A stretch of 64,000 bases of DNA from Paenibacillus_V sp046244365. GTDB taxonomy: Bacteria; Bacillota; Bacilli; Paenibacillales; NBRC-103111. Positions 1-7,564 of this stretch are shown one piece after another. The stretch is taken from positions 7,564,001 to 7,628,000 of the forward strand of contig NZ_CP176395.1 in the NCBI RefSeq assembly GCF_046244365.1. Reading direction: 5' to 3'. How positions within the stretch are numbered: the stretch's first letter is position 1; the number at the start of each line of letters is the position of its first letter. Under the pieces are notes generated by a model. It ran no database searches, had not been told where the DNA came from, and saw nothing but the letters and a program-made list of their open reading frames with translations. A program made the position numbers and the translations under genes.

Positions 1-1
1 G

Positions 2-136
2 GTCCCATATGCGGAAGCTTTTCACGAGTCGCTCCTGGGACATTTGCTCCAGGATGCCGCGAATATCGAGGAGAAAAGAAGGAAACTCGCAGCAGGAGGA
101 TTGCACTATTTTTTGTCGAAAAATGCCAAAAATTAA
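2..136 (+). CDS. 3' end of an unidentified protein (partial)
   Basis: An open frame enters from the left edge and stops at TAA 134-136, giving about 44 C-terminal residues rich in Ala, Leu, Glu, Lys and Arg, with a helical look (…LLQDAANIEEKRRKLAAG…). No domain can be recognised from this short tail. It lies 70 bases upstream of, and on the same strand as, the NHLP-type RiPP precursor, so it may belong to the same cluster, possibly as a maturation or export gene. A second frame through the same stretch is also open, so the assignment rests on residue composition only. Confidence 0.4.
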   Translation, partial: VPYAEAFHESLLGHLLQDAANIEEKRRKLAAGGLHYFLSKNAKN

Positions 137-206
137 TAGATTTCATGCCTCGTCCATGATATATTGGGAATGGTAAACATAACCAATTCATGGGGAGGTT
201 CTTTGT

Positions 207-446
207 ATGTCGGCAGAAGATATTTTGAGAAACAAGATCATCCAAAAAGCTTGGGAAGACGCAGCATTCAAAGCGAAGCTGCTCGCCGATCCGAAAGCGG
301 CCGTCCAGGAAGCGTTCGGCATCGTGATTCCGGATTCCGTCGATCTTGTAACGGTCGAGGAAACGACAAGCAAGTTCTATCTGGTGATTCCGCCGAATCC
401 GTCGGAAGTGCTGAACGGCTCGGCAAGCGCTAACGGCATGTGGTAA
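207..446 (+). CDS. NHLP (nitrile hydratase-like leader) family RiPP precursor peptide
   Basis: This 79-residue peptide has the hallmarks of the nitrile hydratase alpha-like leader family of RiPP precursors. Residues about 10-35 read KIIQKAWEDAAFKAKLLADP followed by KAAVQEAFGI. They are followed by IPDSVDLVTVEET and the conserved FYLVIPPNP block at residues about 56-64. In this family the leader recruits maturation enzymes and is cut off. Here the tail after the PP block is short, SEVLNGSASANGMW, with three Ser, two Asn, a terminal Trp and no Cys, so lanthionine or sactipeptide chemistry is unlikely. GGGGAGG eight bases before the ATG fixes the start. No maturase, protease or exporter lies downstream, where the next gene is convergent, so any partner must be left of the window or elsewhere. 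Family assignment is from sequence pattern; the modification is unknown. Confidence 0.85.
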   Translation: MSAEDILRNKIIQKAWEDAAFKAKLLADPKAAVQEAFGIVIPDSVDLVTVEETTSKFYLVIPPNPSEVLNGSASANGMW

Positions 447-510
447 TCCCAAGGATAAACGGAACAATCAGCGGAGGATATCCTTTTCTGACATCCGTAC
501 AAACAGCAGC

Positions 511-538
511 AGCGCAGCCTCCCTCGGGATGCTGCGCT
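511..538. terminator. Stem-loop between convergent genes, probable terminator
   Basis: AGCGCAGC at 511-518 pairs with GCTGCGCT at 531-538, and TCCC/GGGA continues the stem inward past one mismatch. It lies between the RiPP precursor and the convergent histidine kinase gene. There is no good T-run on either side, so the terminator function is inferred from position. Confidence 0.45.
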
Positions 539-584
539 GAACGCGTTTCTCGATACTTCCTGCTGCAAGTAGGATGACAGACCC

Positions 585-2630
585 TCATAGCGCGTTCGGA
601 TTCGGCTTGATCGCTGTCGGAAACCGGATGATCGCCTCCGTCCCTACTCCTTTTTCGCTGCGGAACTGCAGCCGTCCTTGCATCACTTCGATAATGCGGA
701 ACGTTACCATCAAACCGAGTCCCGTTCCCTTCGTTTTATTCGAATAGTAAGGCTCTCCGAGCTTGATCAGCTCCTCGGGCTCCATGCCGATCCCGTCATC
801 CTTTATGTGAATGAACGCCTCGCCGTACTCCTCATATGCCCAAATGTGAATCGTCCCGTTGTCCTTGAGCGCCTCGATGCTGTTCTTGATAATATTGATG
901 AGCGCTTGCTTCAGCTTGGCCGAATTGCCCCTTATGTACAAGTGAGACGGAATGGTTAGCGTGATTTGTCCCCCTTGCAGATTGGCAAGCGGCACGAGAA
1001 TGCCCTCGATGTGCTTCAGTTCGTCGGAAAGCTGCAGCACCGTCACATCCTCCAGCTCCGGCTTAGCGAACGTCAGGAAGTCGGTAATGATGTTGGCGGC
1101 CCGGTCCAGCTCCTCCAGCGCCAATTGCATATAGGCTTTCTCTTTATCGTTCGACTTCTCTCCGAGCAGCTGCAGAAACCCGCGGGTCACCTGAAGCGGA
1201 TTCCGGACTTCATGCGCTACCGAAGCGGCGAGTTCGCTGATGATCGCCATTTTCTCCGATCGCTGCAGCCGGTTGTTATACAGCTCGAGCTCATGCGAGT
1301 AGTTGACGAGCTTCTCGTGATCCCGCGCAAAGCGCCGGCCGAGTATGGCGATCAGCCCGATGACGAAGCCGAGGACGCCGAACTTCCAAAGCACCAGATC
1401 GTAATTCTGAGCGCGCATATAGAACAAGACCAGGTCCGTAATGCAGGCCAAGGCAAATATGGCGAAGCCCGATGTAAAGATGACCGCATCTTTATTCCCC
1501 CGGAACGCATACACGAACGAATAACCGACCAGAAGAAGAAATTGGACGATCATCGTGACGCCAAGCAGCGTTACCGTAATGAAAAAATGCACATATTCGT
1601 ATTCGTATGCGGTTAACTCGTTCATGGCCGTCAATAGCACGCACAAGAATGAGTAGACGACTTGAAACATGCGAAACATCCGGATAACGTTAAATTTGCC
1701 GCTGCCGAAGACGGTTTCAAAGAAGTAGCTGAGTGCGGGCAGGAAGACGAGCAGCGAGATGTCGAAGAGGAGGAACATCCGGTCCCCAACCTCTCCAAAA
1801 AACGTATACAGGAACGGAGAGTACGTAATGACCATAAGTCCGAGAGCCAGGATGACCAGGGAAAGAGAAAGCCAGCTTGTAAACTGGGCGTTTTTAAGAA
1901 AAAACGAGCAGATAAGCATCATCAAAGCAAAAAATATGAAGGCGCTGCCCAAGACAACGTCAATCAGGTTACGTTTCATGAAATTGTTCAGAAGCGTTTG
2001 ATGGTCGCCCACCCGGATGCCGCTTTCGAGGCCGAGCCTCTCCCCGGACGTTTCGACGCGAATGTACAAAATTTTATTGGAATCCTCGGCGGCTAACGGC
2101 AGCAGCACTTTATTGACCTCATACAGATAGCTGCGCCGCGACTCCTGCAAGACCGTATCATCCAGATACACGGTATAGTTCTGAGCGTAAAGCTTATCGA
2201 TCATAATCGCCGGCCTGCTCCATTCGAGCTCCGGAAGCTCCAGCTTGATCCATGCCGCCATAGCCTCGGCAGGCTTGACTGGAGCCGATTGACCACCCTC
2301 TACAGGAATCCAGCCCTCAAGCCATGACGTCTCCGCGGAAGCCCTCGCAAGAGGCGCGGCCGCCGACTTGTCGGTCTCTGCGGTTTTATCCCCTCCAGTG
2401 GATGCTTCTTTATAGGACGGCTTCTTATCTGATCCCGGTTCTTGCATCTCGGCGATCGCTTCCCGCGCATCGCCCGCACCGCCGTTCGCTCCCGTGTCCC
2501 ACTTGATCTGCCAACGGGCAATCGTTTCGGTTTCGGGCAGTTTGTTTCCGCCGACGGAGCGGTCTACAAAAACGAAAGCAAGCGCAACCAAAAACAAAAA
2601 AAGAACGGCCGTTTTCGGTACAGCCTTCAT
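585..2630 (-). CDS. Seven-transmembrane (7TMR-DISM-like) sensor histidine kinase
   Basis: A 681-residue membrane sensor kinase. Residues 1-25 form a hydrophobic signal or anchor segment. Residues about 27-225 are an extracytoplasmic beta-rich domain, and seven or so membrane segments follow from about 226 to 440. This layout matches the 7TMR-DISM sensors. The cytoplasmic part carries a HisKA H-box with phospho-acceptor His473 (SVAHEVRNPLQVTRGFLQLL), an N-box (NIIKNSIEA), the G1 box DDGIGM and the G2 box GTGLGL near 635-640. The H-box wording is close to that of sporulation kinases of the KinB type, so feeding a sporulation phosphorelay is plausible but not shown. No response regulator gene is adjacent, making it an orphan kinase here. 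AGGTG precedes the ATG. Confidence 0.88.
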   Translation of the reverse strand: MKAVPKTAVLFLFLVALAFVFVDRSVGGNKLPETETIARWQIKWDTGANGGAGDAREAIAEMQEPGSDKKPSYKEASTGGDKTAETDKSAAAPLARASAETSWLEGWIPVEGGQSAPVKPAEAMAAWIKLELPELEWSRPAIMIDKLYAQNYTVYLDDTVLQESRRSYLYEVNKVLLPLAAEDSNKILYIRVETSGERLGLESGIRVGDHQTLLNNFMKRNLIDVVLGSAFIFFALMMLICSFFLKNAQFTSWLSLSLVILALGLMVITYSPFLYTFFGEVGDRMFLLFDISLLVFLPALSYFFETVFGSGKFNVIRMFRMFQVVYSFLCVLLTAMNELTAYEYEYVHFFITVTLLGVTMIVQFLLLVGYSFVYAFRGNKDAVIFTSGFAIFALACITDLVLFYMRAQNYDLVLWKFGVLGFVIGLIAILGRRFARDHEKLVNYSHELELYNNRLQRSEKMAIISELAASVAHEVRNPLQVTRGFLQLLGEKSNDKEKAYMQLALEELDRAANIITDFLTFAKPELEDVTVLQLSDELKHIEGILVPLANLQGGQITLTIPSHLYIRGNSAKLKQALINIIKNSIEALKDNGTIHIWAYEEYGEAFIHIKDDGIGMEPEELIKLGEPYYSNKTKGTGLGLMVTFRIIEVMQGRLQFRSEKGVGTEAIIRFPTAIKPNPNAL

Positions 2631-2778
2631 TGCAACACCTCAAGCCATTATCATGATCACAGTGCCGACATTCGCCTGTGATATCCTATTTTCGACCAAT
2701 TTCGTCATTCCCCTGCTAATAAAGACAAGTATTTAGGAAAAATATTACGTTTTTCGACAAAAAAATTCCTAAAAACGC

Positions 2779-2811
2779 CAAAAAGCCGTTCCCCTTGAGG
2801 AAGAAACGGCT
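2779..2811 (-). terminator. Rho-independent terminator of the Gfo/Idh/MocA gene
   Basis: On the minus strand AGCCGTT and AACGGCT form a stem around a 14-base loop, followed by a run of five T. It starts 19 bases after the oxidoreductase stop codon. Confidence 0.75.
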
Positions 2812-2829
2812 AGGGCATAGCTTGTCCGA

Positions 2830-3831
2830 TTAGGCGAATCGGTTGGAATCGGCGGGAAAAACAAGGCCCATTTGCTTTCTTGCTTCGTCCATAATTTCCA
2901 TGGCTGTCATGGAATTGGCGAACGAATTCGTGTCGCACTCCGTTTGGCCGGCTTTCAGCAATGCAATAAACCGTTTCGCCTCGTAGTACATCGTGTTCGC
3001 GACCTGCTGTCTCGTGATCTCCTCGACGGATCCGTCCCGGTAGCGAATTTCGACCTTGCCGGGCTCGTTGATTTTGTCGATGACCATCGTCCCGTTTTCC
3101 CCTTGAATTTCGGCGGGCGCATACGAATGAGCGATCTTGGAATGCATGATTACCGCATCCATGTCCTCGTATTGAAGCAGGAGACTGCCTTCCCCGTCGA
3201 TGCCGGAGCCGGAGCCCAGCAGCATGCCGTCCGCTTTCATCCGGTCCGGTTTGCCGAACAGGACGGCAAGCGGGTAGATGCAGTAGGTCCCCAAATCCAT
3301 CAGCGACCCGTTGGAGAATGCGGGATTAAAGGCGTTGAGCACCGTCCCTTGCTTGTAGGCGTCATAGCGCGAGGAATACTGGCAGTAGCTCGCAAAATAC
3401 CGCCGAACCTTCCCGAGCTTCGGCAAATGCTCCCTCACGGCCTGAAAGTTCGGAACCAGCGTAGACTTGAGCGCCTCCATCAGCAGGACGTTGTTCCGTT
3501 TGGCGGCATCGATCATCGCCTGCAGCTCGCCGGCGTGGGAGGCGATCGGCTTTTCGCACAGAACGTGCTTGCCATGGTTCATGCATAGGATCGCATGCTC
3601 CGCATGATAAGCGTTCGGGCTGGCGACGTATACGGCATCGAGCGCATCGCTGTCCGCGAAGGCACGCAAGTCGCTAAAAGCGTGCGGGGCCTCCATTTTC
3701 GCCGCGAACTCGTTCGCCCGTTCTTCCGTTCTGGAATAAACGGCCGTCAAGACGAACTCCCCCGTTTCGCGCGCCGCCTTGATGAACGACTCCGTAATCC
3801 AGTTGGTCCCGATAACGCCGAAACGTATCAT
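2830..3831 (-). CDS. Gfo/Idh/MocA family NAD(P)-dependent oxidoreductase
   Basis: A 333-residue cytosolic dehydrogenase of the glucose-fructose oxidoreductase / inositol dehydrogenase family. The N-terminal Rossmann fold begins MIRFGVIGTNWI, with a G-x-G-x-x-x type nucleotide loop. The conserved CEKPIASHAGE segment near residues 92-102 contains the family's EKP motif, and YVASPNAYHAEHA precedes it. The C-terminal alpha/beta half (from about 125) forms the substrate pocket, and GSLMDLGTYCIYPL is the usual D-x-G-x-Y/H region. Substrates in this family are mostly sugars or cyclitols; none can be assigned here. AAAGGGAG stands nine bases before the ATG. The gene appears monocistronic, with its own terminator. 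Confidence 0.88.
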   Translation of the reverse strand: MIRFGVIGTNWITESFIKAARETGEFVLTAVYSRTEERANEFAAKMEAPHAFSDLRAFADSDALDAVYVASPNAYHAEHAILCMNHGKHVLCEKPIASHAGELQAMIDAAKRNNVLLMEALKSTLVPNFQAVREHLPKLGKVRRYFASYCQYSSRYDAYKQGTVLNAFNPAFSNGSLMDLGTYCIYPLAVLFGKPDRMKADGMLLGSGSGIDGEGSLLLQYEDMDAVIMHSKIAHSYAPAEIQGENGTMVIDKINEPGKVEIRYRDGSVEEITRQQVANTMYYEAKRFIALLKAGQTECDTNSFANSMTAMEIMDEARKQMGLVFPADSNRFA

Positions 3832-3992
3832 AGAAATGACTCCCTTTCGTCATGTGGTGGTTAACGGCGGTTGAATCGCACTCTCTCATTTTATACATAA
3901 AGCGCGATCAGGGAAATGGCTCCTTTCGAAAACGGGCAAGCCAGCCGCTCCTCCGCATGACGTCATTAGAGTAAAGATTTTCGGGGAAACCG

Positions 3993-4121
3993 CTACTCGG
4001 AATCGTTTCGTGTCCGATTTTTCAATTCGCGCTCCGCTCTGTTTCGGGATCGGTATTCGAAAAAGCAAAACAGCACAAACAAAATGACCATGAATAACAG
4101 AAATACGCCTGGGTAACTCAT
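3993..4121 (-). CDS. Small single-pass membrane protein of unknown function
   Basis: A 42-residue peptide, MSYPGVFLLFMVILFVLF followed by a basic, hydrophilic tail (EYRSRNRAERELKN…). It has one membrane helix at residues about 5-24 and an N-out/C-in charge pattern. GGAGG lies 11 bases before the chosen ATG at 4121. An ATG nine bases earlier is too close to that ribosome binding site, and a 70-residue upstream extension has no signal of its own. It is divergent from the XRE regulator. No family was recognised. Confidence 0.5.
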   Translation of the reverse strand: MSYPGVFLLFMVILFVLFCFFEYRSRNRAERELKNRTRNDSE

Positions 4122-4259
4122 GCTCTCCATTCCCTCCAGCTGCTGGAACCGCCCAACCGGTCTCTTGGCGACAAAAGCGGCAATGATCATGCAGTAAAGA
4201 AACATTACGTGTCTGTTAAAGTAAATGATATCTTTTCATATCGCCCGCGTCAAGTATAA

Positions 4260-4311
4260 AGGAAACTTATTGTGTCCATCCTAGTCGTGGAATCGTACCG
4301 TTTCCTATAAT
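4260..4311 (+). promoter_or_regulatory. Candidate promoter and operator of the XRE regulator gene
   Basis: A perfect -10 hexamer TATAAT lies at 4306-4311, 20 bases before the TTG start. AGGAAAC at 4260-4266 and GTTTCCT at 4300-4306 form a 7-base inverted repeat that brackets the -35 region, a layout expected of a self-repressing operator. No strong -35 hexamer is visible. Confidence 0.4.
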
Positions 4312-4331
4312 AGCTTGAGGAGGTGAGCGCT

Positions 4332-4634
4332 TTGTTCGGGAGACGATTAGCGGAATTGCGGAACCAGAGGGGCATGAGCCAATACGAATTGGCCGACCGC
4401 CTGCAGCTGTCGCGGGGACAAATCGCGAACTACGAGCAAGGAACTCGGGAACCCGACTTCAAAACGCTCATCCTGCTGGCGGATTTTTTCGAGGTGAGCC
4501 TGGACTTTATGCTGAGCCGGATCGACAAGCCGAACAGCTTGCGGCTTGATGAGGAGACGGTCGTCCTGAGCGCATCCGAAGCCGGGTATCTTCATGCGGC
4601 GCTGGCCATTTTTCGCAAATATAAGGACAAATGA
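4332..4634 (+). CDS. XRE-family helix-turn-helix transcriptional regulator
   Basis: A 100-residue DNA-binding protein with a Cro/CI-type helix-turn-helix in residues about 1-60. The helix pair is in GMSQYELADRLQLSRGQIAN and ends YEQGTREPDFKTL. LLADFFEVSLDFMLSR is the usual dimer-side helix. The C-terminal 35 residues form a short helical tail. A GTG at 4323 would overlap the AGGAGG ribosome binding site, so the TTG at 4332, eight bases after it and giving the family-typical start MFGRRLAELR, is preferred. It resembles SinR/Xre-like repressors of Bacillales. The target is unknown and may include its own promoter. Confidence 0.85.
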   Translation: MFGRRLAELRNQRGMSQYELADRLQLSRGQIANYEQGTREPDFKTLILLADFFEVSLDFMLSRIDKPNSLRLDEETVVLSASEAGYLHAALAIFRKYKDK

Positions 4635-4658
4635 GGAGCATGGAATGCTCTGTTATAT

Positions 4659-4701
4659 AAAATGGCGTCCTGAACGTTTCCGCGTTCGGGGCGCCATTTT
4701 T
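4659..4701 (+). terminator. Rho-independent terminator after the XRE gene, possibly bidirectional
   Basis: AAAATGGCG-CC-GAACG at 4659-4676 pairs imperfectly with CGTTC-GG-CGCCATTTT at 4683-4700 and ends in a T-run. It sits between the convergent XRE and CgeB-like genes. Confidence 0.75.
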
Positions 4702-4722
4702 GGGTTTCGCGGATGGACCGCA

Positions 4723-5703
4723 TCAGCGCAAAATGCCGCGCCGGCGCAGGACGCCGATCATTCGCAGGGCACGCTGCTTATACGAATGCTTGCGTGCGGC
4801 CTTTTGCCCCGCTTGGCGAATGCGCTCCCGTTCCGCCGGATGCCGCAAATAATAAGCGACCAGCCGCGAGGTGTCGGCCGGCGATTTGGAGAGGAGCAGA
4901 TGCTGCTTATGCTTGAACAGCCGTCTGATCTCGGGCGTGTCGTTCGTCAAAACAAACCCTCCCGAGCCGAGAATCTCGTAGGTGCGCTGCGTCACCTGCG
5001 TCAGCTGGTTTTGCAGAGCGATTACGATCTTCGCCGAGCTGTAAACTTTATTCGCCTGCGTATAGTCCAAATAGCCGTGGATCCATTTTTTTGGAATCGG
5101 CTTGCCGATAAACGGTTTCATTTTGCCCCAGTTTCTGCCCCAAAAGTCGACTCTGACGCCGCTGCGCACAAGCGGACGAAGCAGCCCCCGCAAGGATTGG
5201 ATGCGGAAATGGCGCGGGTACCGCCGAAGAATGTTCGGATACGCATTGGCGACGACGCCTATGCTGCACCGGTATTTATCGCTGGCCGGAACGCGGCGGT
5301 GCACCTTCGGGTGATAGCCGAAATCCAGATGTGCGGCGCTGATGCCCATCCTCCGGTAGTCCGCAACCCGCGAGCGGCATATCGTGAACACAAAATCGGG
5401 CCGGGCCCCCCTGATATAAGGAAGCGTGAAAGACTTCGTATGCGTGGGATCCTCCGTCGCCCAGTACACATGGGGAATGCCCGCTTGCTTCACGGCATCC
5501 CGGATCCATTTACGCTTCCGTTTCGTATGCTCGAACGTCCATCCCAACGTGACGATGAGCTGGGGCCGAAAGCCGGCGATCAGCTTCGGAATCGTATGAC
5601 GGGTCAACGGGCCCGATACCTTCACCTCATGACCGGCATCGCTAAATCCGTTCGGAAGCCCGTGAATCCACATCGGATGGCTTTCCAGAAACAGCACGCG
5701 CAT
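4723..5703 (-). CDS. CgeB-like glycosyltransferase (spore-surface maturation family)
   Basis: A 326-residue protein of the CgeB / DUF3880-type glycosyltransferase group. The N-terminal Rossmann-like half starts MRVLFLESHP. GWTFEHTKRKRKWIRDAV and HVYWATEDPTHTKSF match the region where CgeB proteins carry W-x-x-D/E-D-P. The C-terminal half has the glycosyltransferase group 1 signature QRTYEILGSGGFVLTNDTPE, followed by a short helical end. In Bacillus subtilis CgeB acts late in spore maturation at the outermost spore layer, so a role in glycosylating the spore surface is likely but inferred. The ATG at 5703 follows AAGGGGGG, which excludes an 11-residue upstream extension. It is convergent with the XRE gene. 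Confidence 0.8.
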   Translation of the reverse strand: MRVLFLESHPMWIHGLPNGFSDAGHEVKVSGPLTRHTIPKLIAGFRPQLIVTLGWTFEHTKRKRKWIRDAVKQAGIPHVYWATEDPTHTKSFTLPYIRGARPDFVFTICRSRVADYRRMGISAAHLDFGYHPKVHRRVPASDKYRCSIGVVANAYPNILRRYPRHFRIQSLRGLLRPLVRSGVRVDFWGRNWGKMKPFIGKPIPKKWIHGYLDYTQANKVYSSAKIVIALQNQLTQVTQRTYEILGSGGFVLTNDTPEIRRLFKHKQHLLLSKSPADTSRLVAYYLRHPAERERIRQAGQKAARKHSYKQRALRMIGVLRRRGILR

Positions 5704-6355
5704 GATGATAACCCCCCTTTGGGTTTGACCTGGCACAGCGGGACGGCATTTCGGCGGAGCGCTGCATGCAGAGCCGGCTTTGCCGGATACTATTATTCGT
5801 ATGCCGGACAGGCGCCTTCGGGGGTGTGCGAATGTCCTTGCAGCTATAAAAAGGCGGGCGGCCGTGCGGGTTCAAGCTGCAACCGGCTTTGCCGTTCCAC
5901 TGAAACCGAAACCGAATGCGGGCTACAACCCCATTGATTTCCCCCAACCCGGGAAGCAACAACAGAGAAACCGAGTAACGATTAACTCTACTTTTGTTGC
6001 GGAACGTCAGTGCCTTATTTGCAGCTGTAGACGCGTATATCGACGTATGGCGGAACTAGAATACCTTATTTGTACATTCGGATCGGTATTTCGAGCAGAA
6101 CCGGACCAATAGCGAACCGTAGTTCCGCAACGAATCGAACTAGAGGGAAACACCGGCAAATAGCGTACCTGAGTTCCGCCTAGCGTCGGGCTTCGAACAA
6201 ACACATGCTGCTCCTACGAGGGTTGACCGCCGACGTGTGACCGAGCACCGCGTGCCGCGATGGCACCGCGCGCCGGGAGGCGCGCGCGGTGCGGAAAGAA
6301 AAAGGAGCCGCAAGCAAAAGGACGATGCCGCCTCTTTTGCCTGTGCTCCCTATCG
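5704..6355. other. Intergenic region of about 650 bases with repeats, no gene
   Basis: No frame here has a ribosome binding site or protein-like composition. CCGGCTTTGCCG occurs twice (near 5773 and 5884). Four copies of a 25-base element lie at 5998-6181 and are listed separately. A very GC-rich hairpin at 6263-6292 (GCACCGCGCGCC…GGCGCGCGCGGTGC) lies downstream of the VWA gene and may stabilise or end the long minus-strand operon transcript, although no T-run follows it on that strand. Confidence 0.6.
5998..6181. repeat. Four copies of a 25-base element, two forward and two inverted
   Basis: The element reads roughly GCGGAACT-n-TACGCTATTTG. Forward copies are at 5998-6022 and 6048-6073, and reverse-complement copies at 6105-6131 and 6155-6181. 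The arrangement is thus two pairs facing each other, able to fold into a nested cruciform or RNA stem. It looks like a small intergenic repeat family, not a coding region. Confidence 0.65.
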
Positions 6356-7564
6356 TTATCCTTTAGCCGCTCCCGCGCGAGCCGCCAAAGCTTGCAGATC
6401 GAGTCCCTTCAAGGCGCCCTCGATCAGCTCCGGCAGCAGCTCCGGCGTACAGCCGAAGCAAGGGATGCCGAACTGGGCAAGCTTCTTCGCCACATGATCG
6501 TCGTAGGAAGGCGCCCCCTGATCCGAAAGCGCCAGCAGGCACATCGCCTGCACGCCCGCCTGCTTCATTTCGCCCATGCGCCGGATGAGCGCCGCCTGAT
6601 TGCCGCCTTCATACAGGTCGGAGATGAGGATGAACAGCGTTTTTTTCGGCTCGACGATGAACTGCTCGCAGTAAGCGACCGATTTGTTGATGTCCGTGCC
6701 GCCCCCAAGCTGAATGCCGAACAGCATGTCGACCGGGTCATGCGCGCATTGCTCGCTCAGATCGACGACCTCGGTGTCGAAGGCGACGACACGGGTGTCG
6801 AGCGAAGGCAGACTGGCAAAAATCGACCCGATGACGGAGGCGTAAACGACCGAATCGGCCATCGAGCCGCTCTGATCGATGTCGAGAATGACCGTCCATT
6901 CCTTGCTGCGCCGCGCCCGGTCGAAGAAGTAAAACCGTTCCGGGATGATTCGTTTGCGCTCCACGTCGTAGTGCTTCATATTTTTGCGGATCGTCGTCTT
7001 CCAATCCGTGCTGGCGAACGAAGGGAGCGGAGAATGCCGCCTGCGGTTCAGCGCGCCGGTCACGGCCCGGCGAATATCGTTCTCCAGCTTTTTCGCGATT
7101 TCGTCCACTACCGCCCTCACCAGCTGGCGCGCCGTGTCCTTCGTTTTCTCCGGGATTTTGCCCTTCAGCGCCATCAGCGTGGCGACCATGCGAACATCGG
7201 GCTTGATTGCCCCAAGCGTCTCCGGCTCGAACAGCAACTGCTTCAAGCCCTTGCGCTCGATTGCGTCCGCCTGGATGACCGACACCGCATCCGGCGGAAA
7301 AAAGGTGCGGATATCCGCCAGCCACTTCGCCAGCTTCGGCGAAGAGGCTCCGAGCCCAGCCTTCCGGCGGCCGCCGGAAGCTTGCCCCGAATCGAAGGCG
7401 CTGCCGCCCGACGTTCCGTCATAGATCGCGGCAAGCGCTTCGTCCATCAGCTTCGCTTCGTCGTCGAGCAGCGCACCGCCTTGTCCGTGGGCGCTCAGCT
7501 TCTCTTCCGCCGCTTCGCCGAGTATTAACCGCCATCGTTTGATCTGTTCCTGACGCTCCATCAT
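6356..7564 (-). CDS. VWA (CoxE-like) domain protein, last gene of the SWIM-HEAT-MoxR-DUF5682-VWA operon
   Basis: A 402-residue cytosolic protein. The N-terminal half is a helical region of unknown role. The C-terminal half (about 222-390) is a von Willebrand factor A fold with an intact metal-ion-dependent adhesion site: DIDQSGS gives Asp230, Ser232 and Ser234, and GGGTDINKS gives the downstream Thr. In MoxR systems the VWA partner binds the AAA+ ring and delivers metal or substrate proteins to it. The start codon directly follows the DUF5682 stop (TAA-ATGATG), indicating translational coupling. VWA proteins of this class occur with YehL-type MoxR ATPases, as in Escherichia coli yehP. The substrate is unknown. 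Confidence 0.88.
   Translation of the reverse strand: MMERQEQIKRWRLILGEAAEEKLSAHGQGGALLDDEAKLMDEALAAIYDGTSGGSAFDSGQASGGRRKAGLGASSPKLAKWLADIRTFFPPDAVSVIQADAIERKGLKQLLFEPETLGAIKPDVRMVATLMALKGKIPEKTKDTARQLVRAVVDEIAKKLENDIRRAVTGALNRRRHSPLPSFASTDWKTTIRKNMKHYDVERKRIIPERFYFFDRARRSKEWTVILDIDQSGSMADSVVYASVIGSIFASLPSLDTRVVAFDTEVVDLSEQCAHDPVDMLFGIQLGGGTDINKSVAYCEQFIVEPKKTLFILISDLYEGGNQAALIRRMGEMKQAGVQAMCLLALSDQGAPSYDDHVAKKLAQFGIPCFGCTPELLPELIEGALKGLDLQALAARAGAAKG

Noticed and set aside
4594..5937. 447-codon plus-strand frame across the CgeB-like gene
   Set aside because: Arg/Pro-rich antisense reading of a well-supported minus-strand gene; it has no family features.
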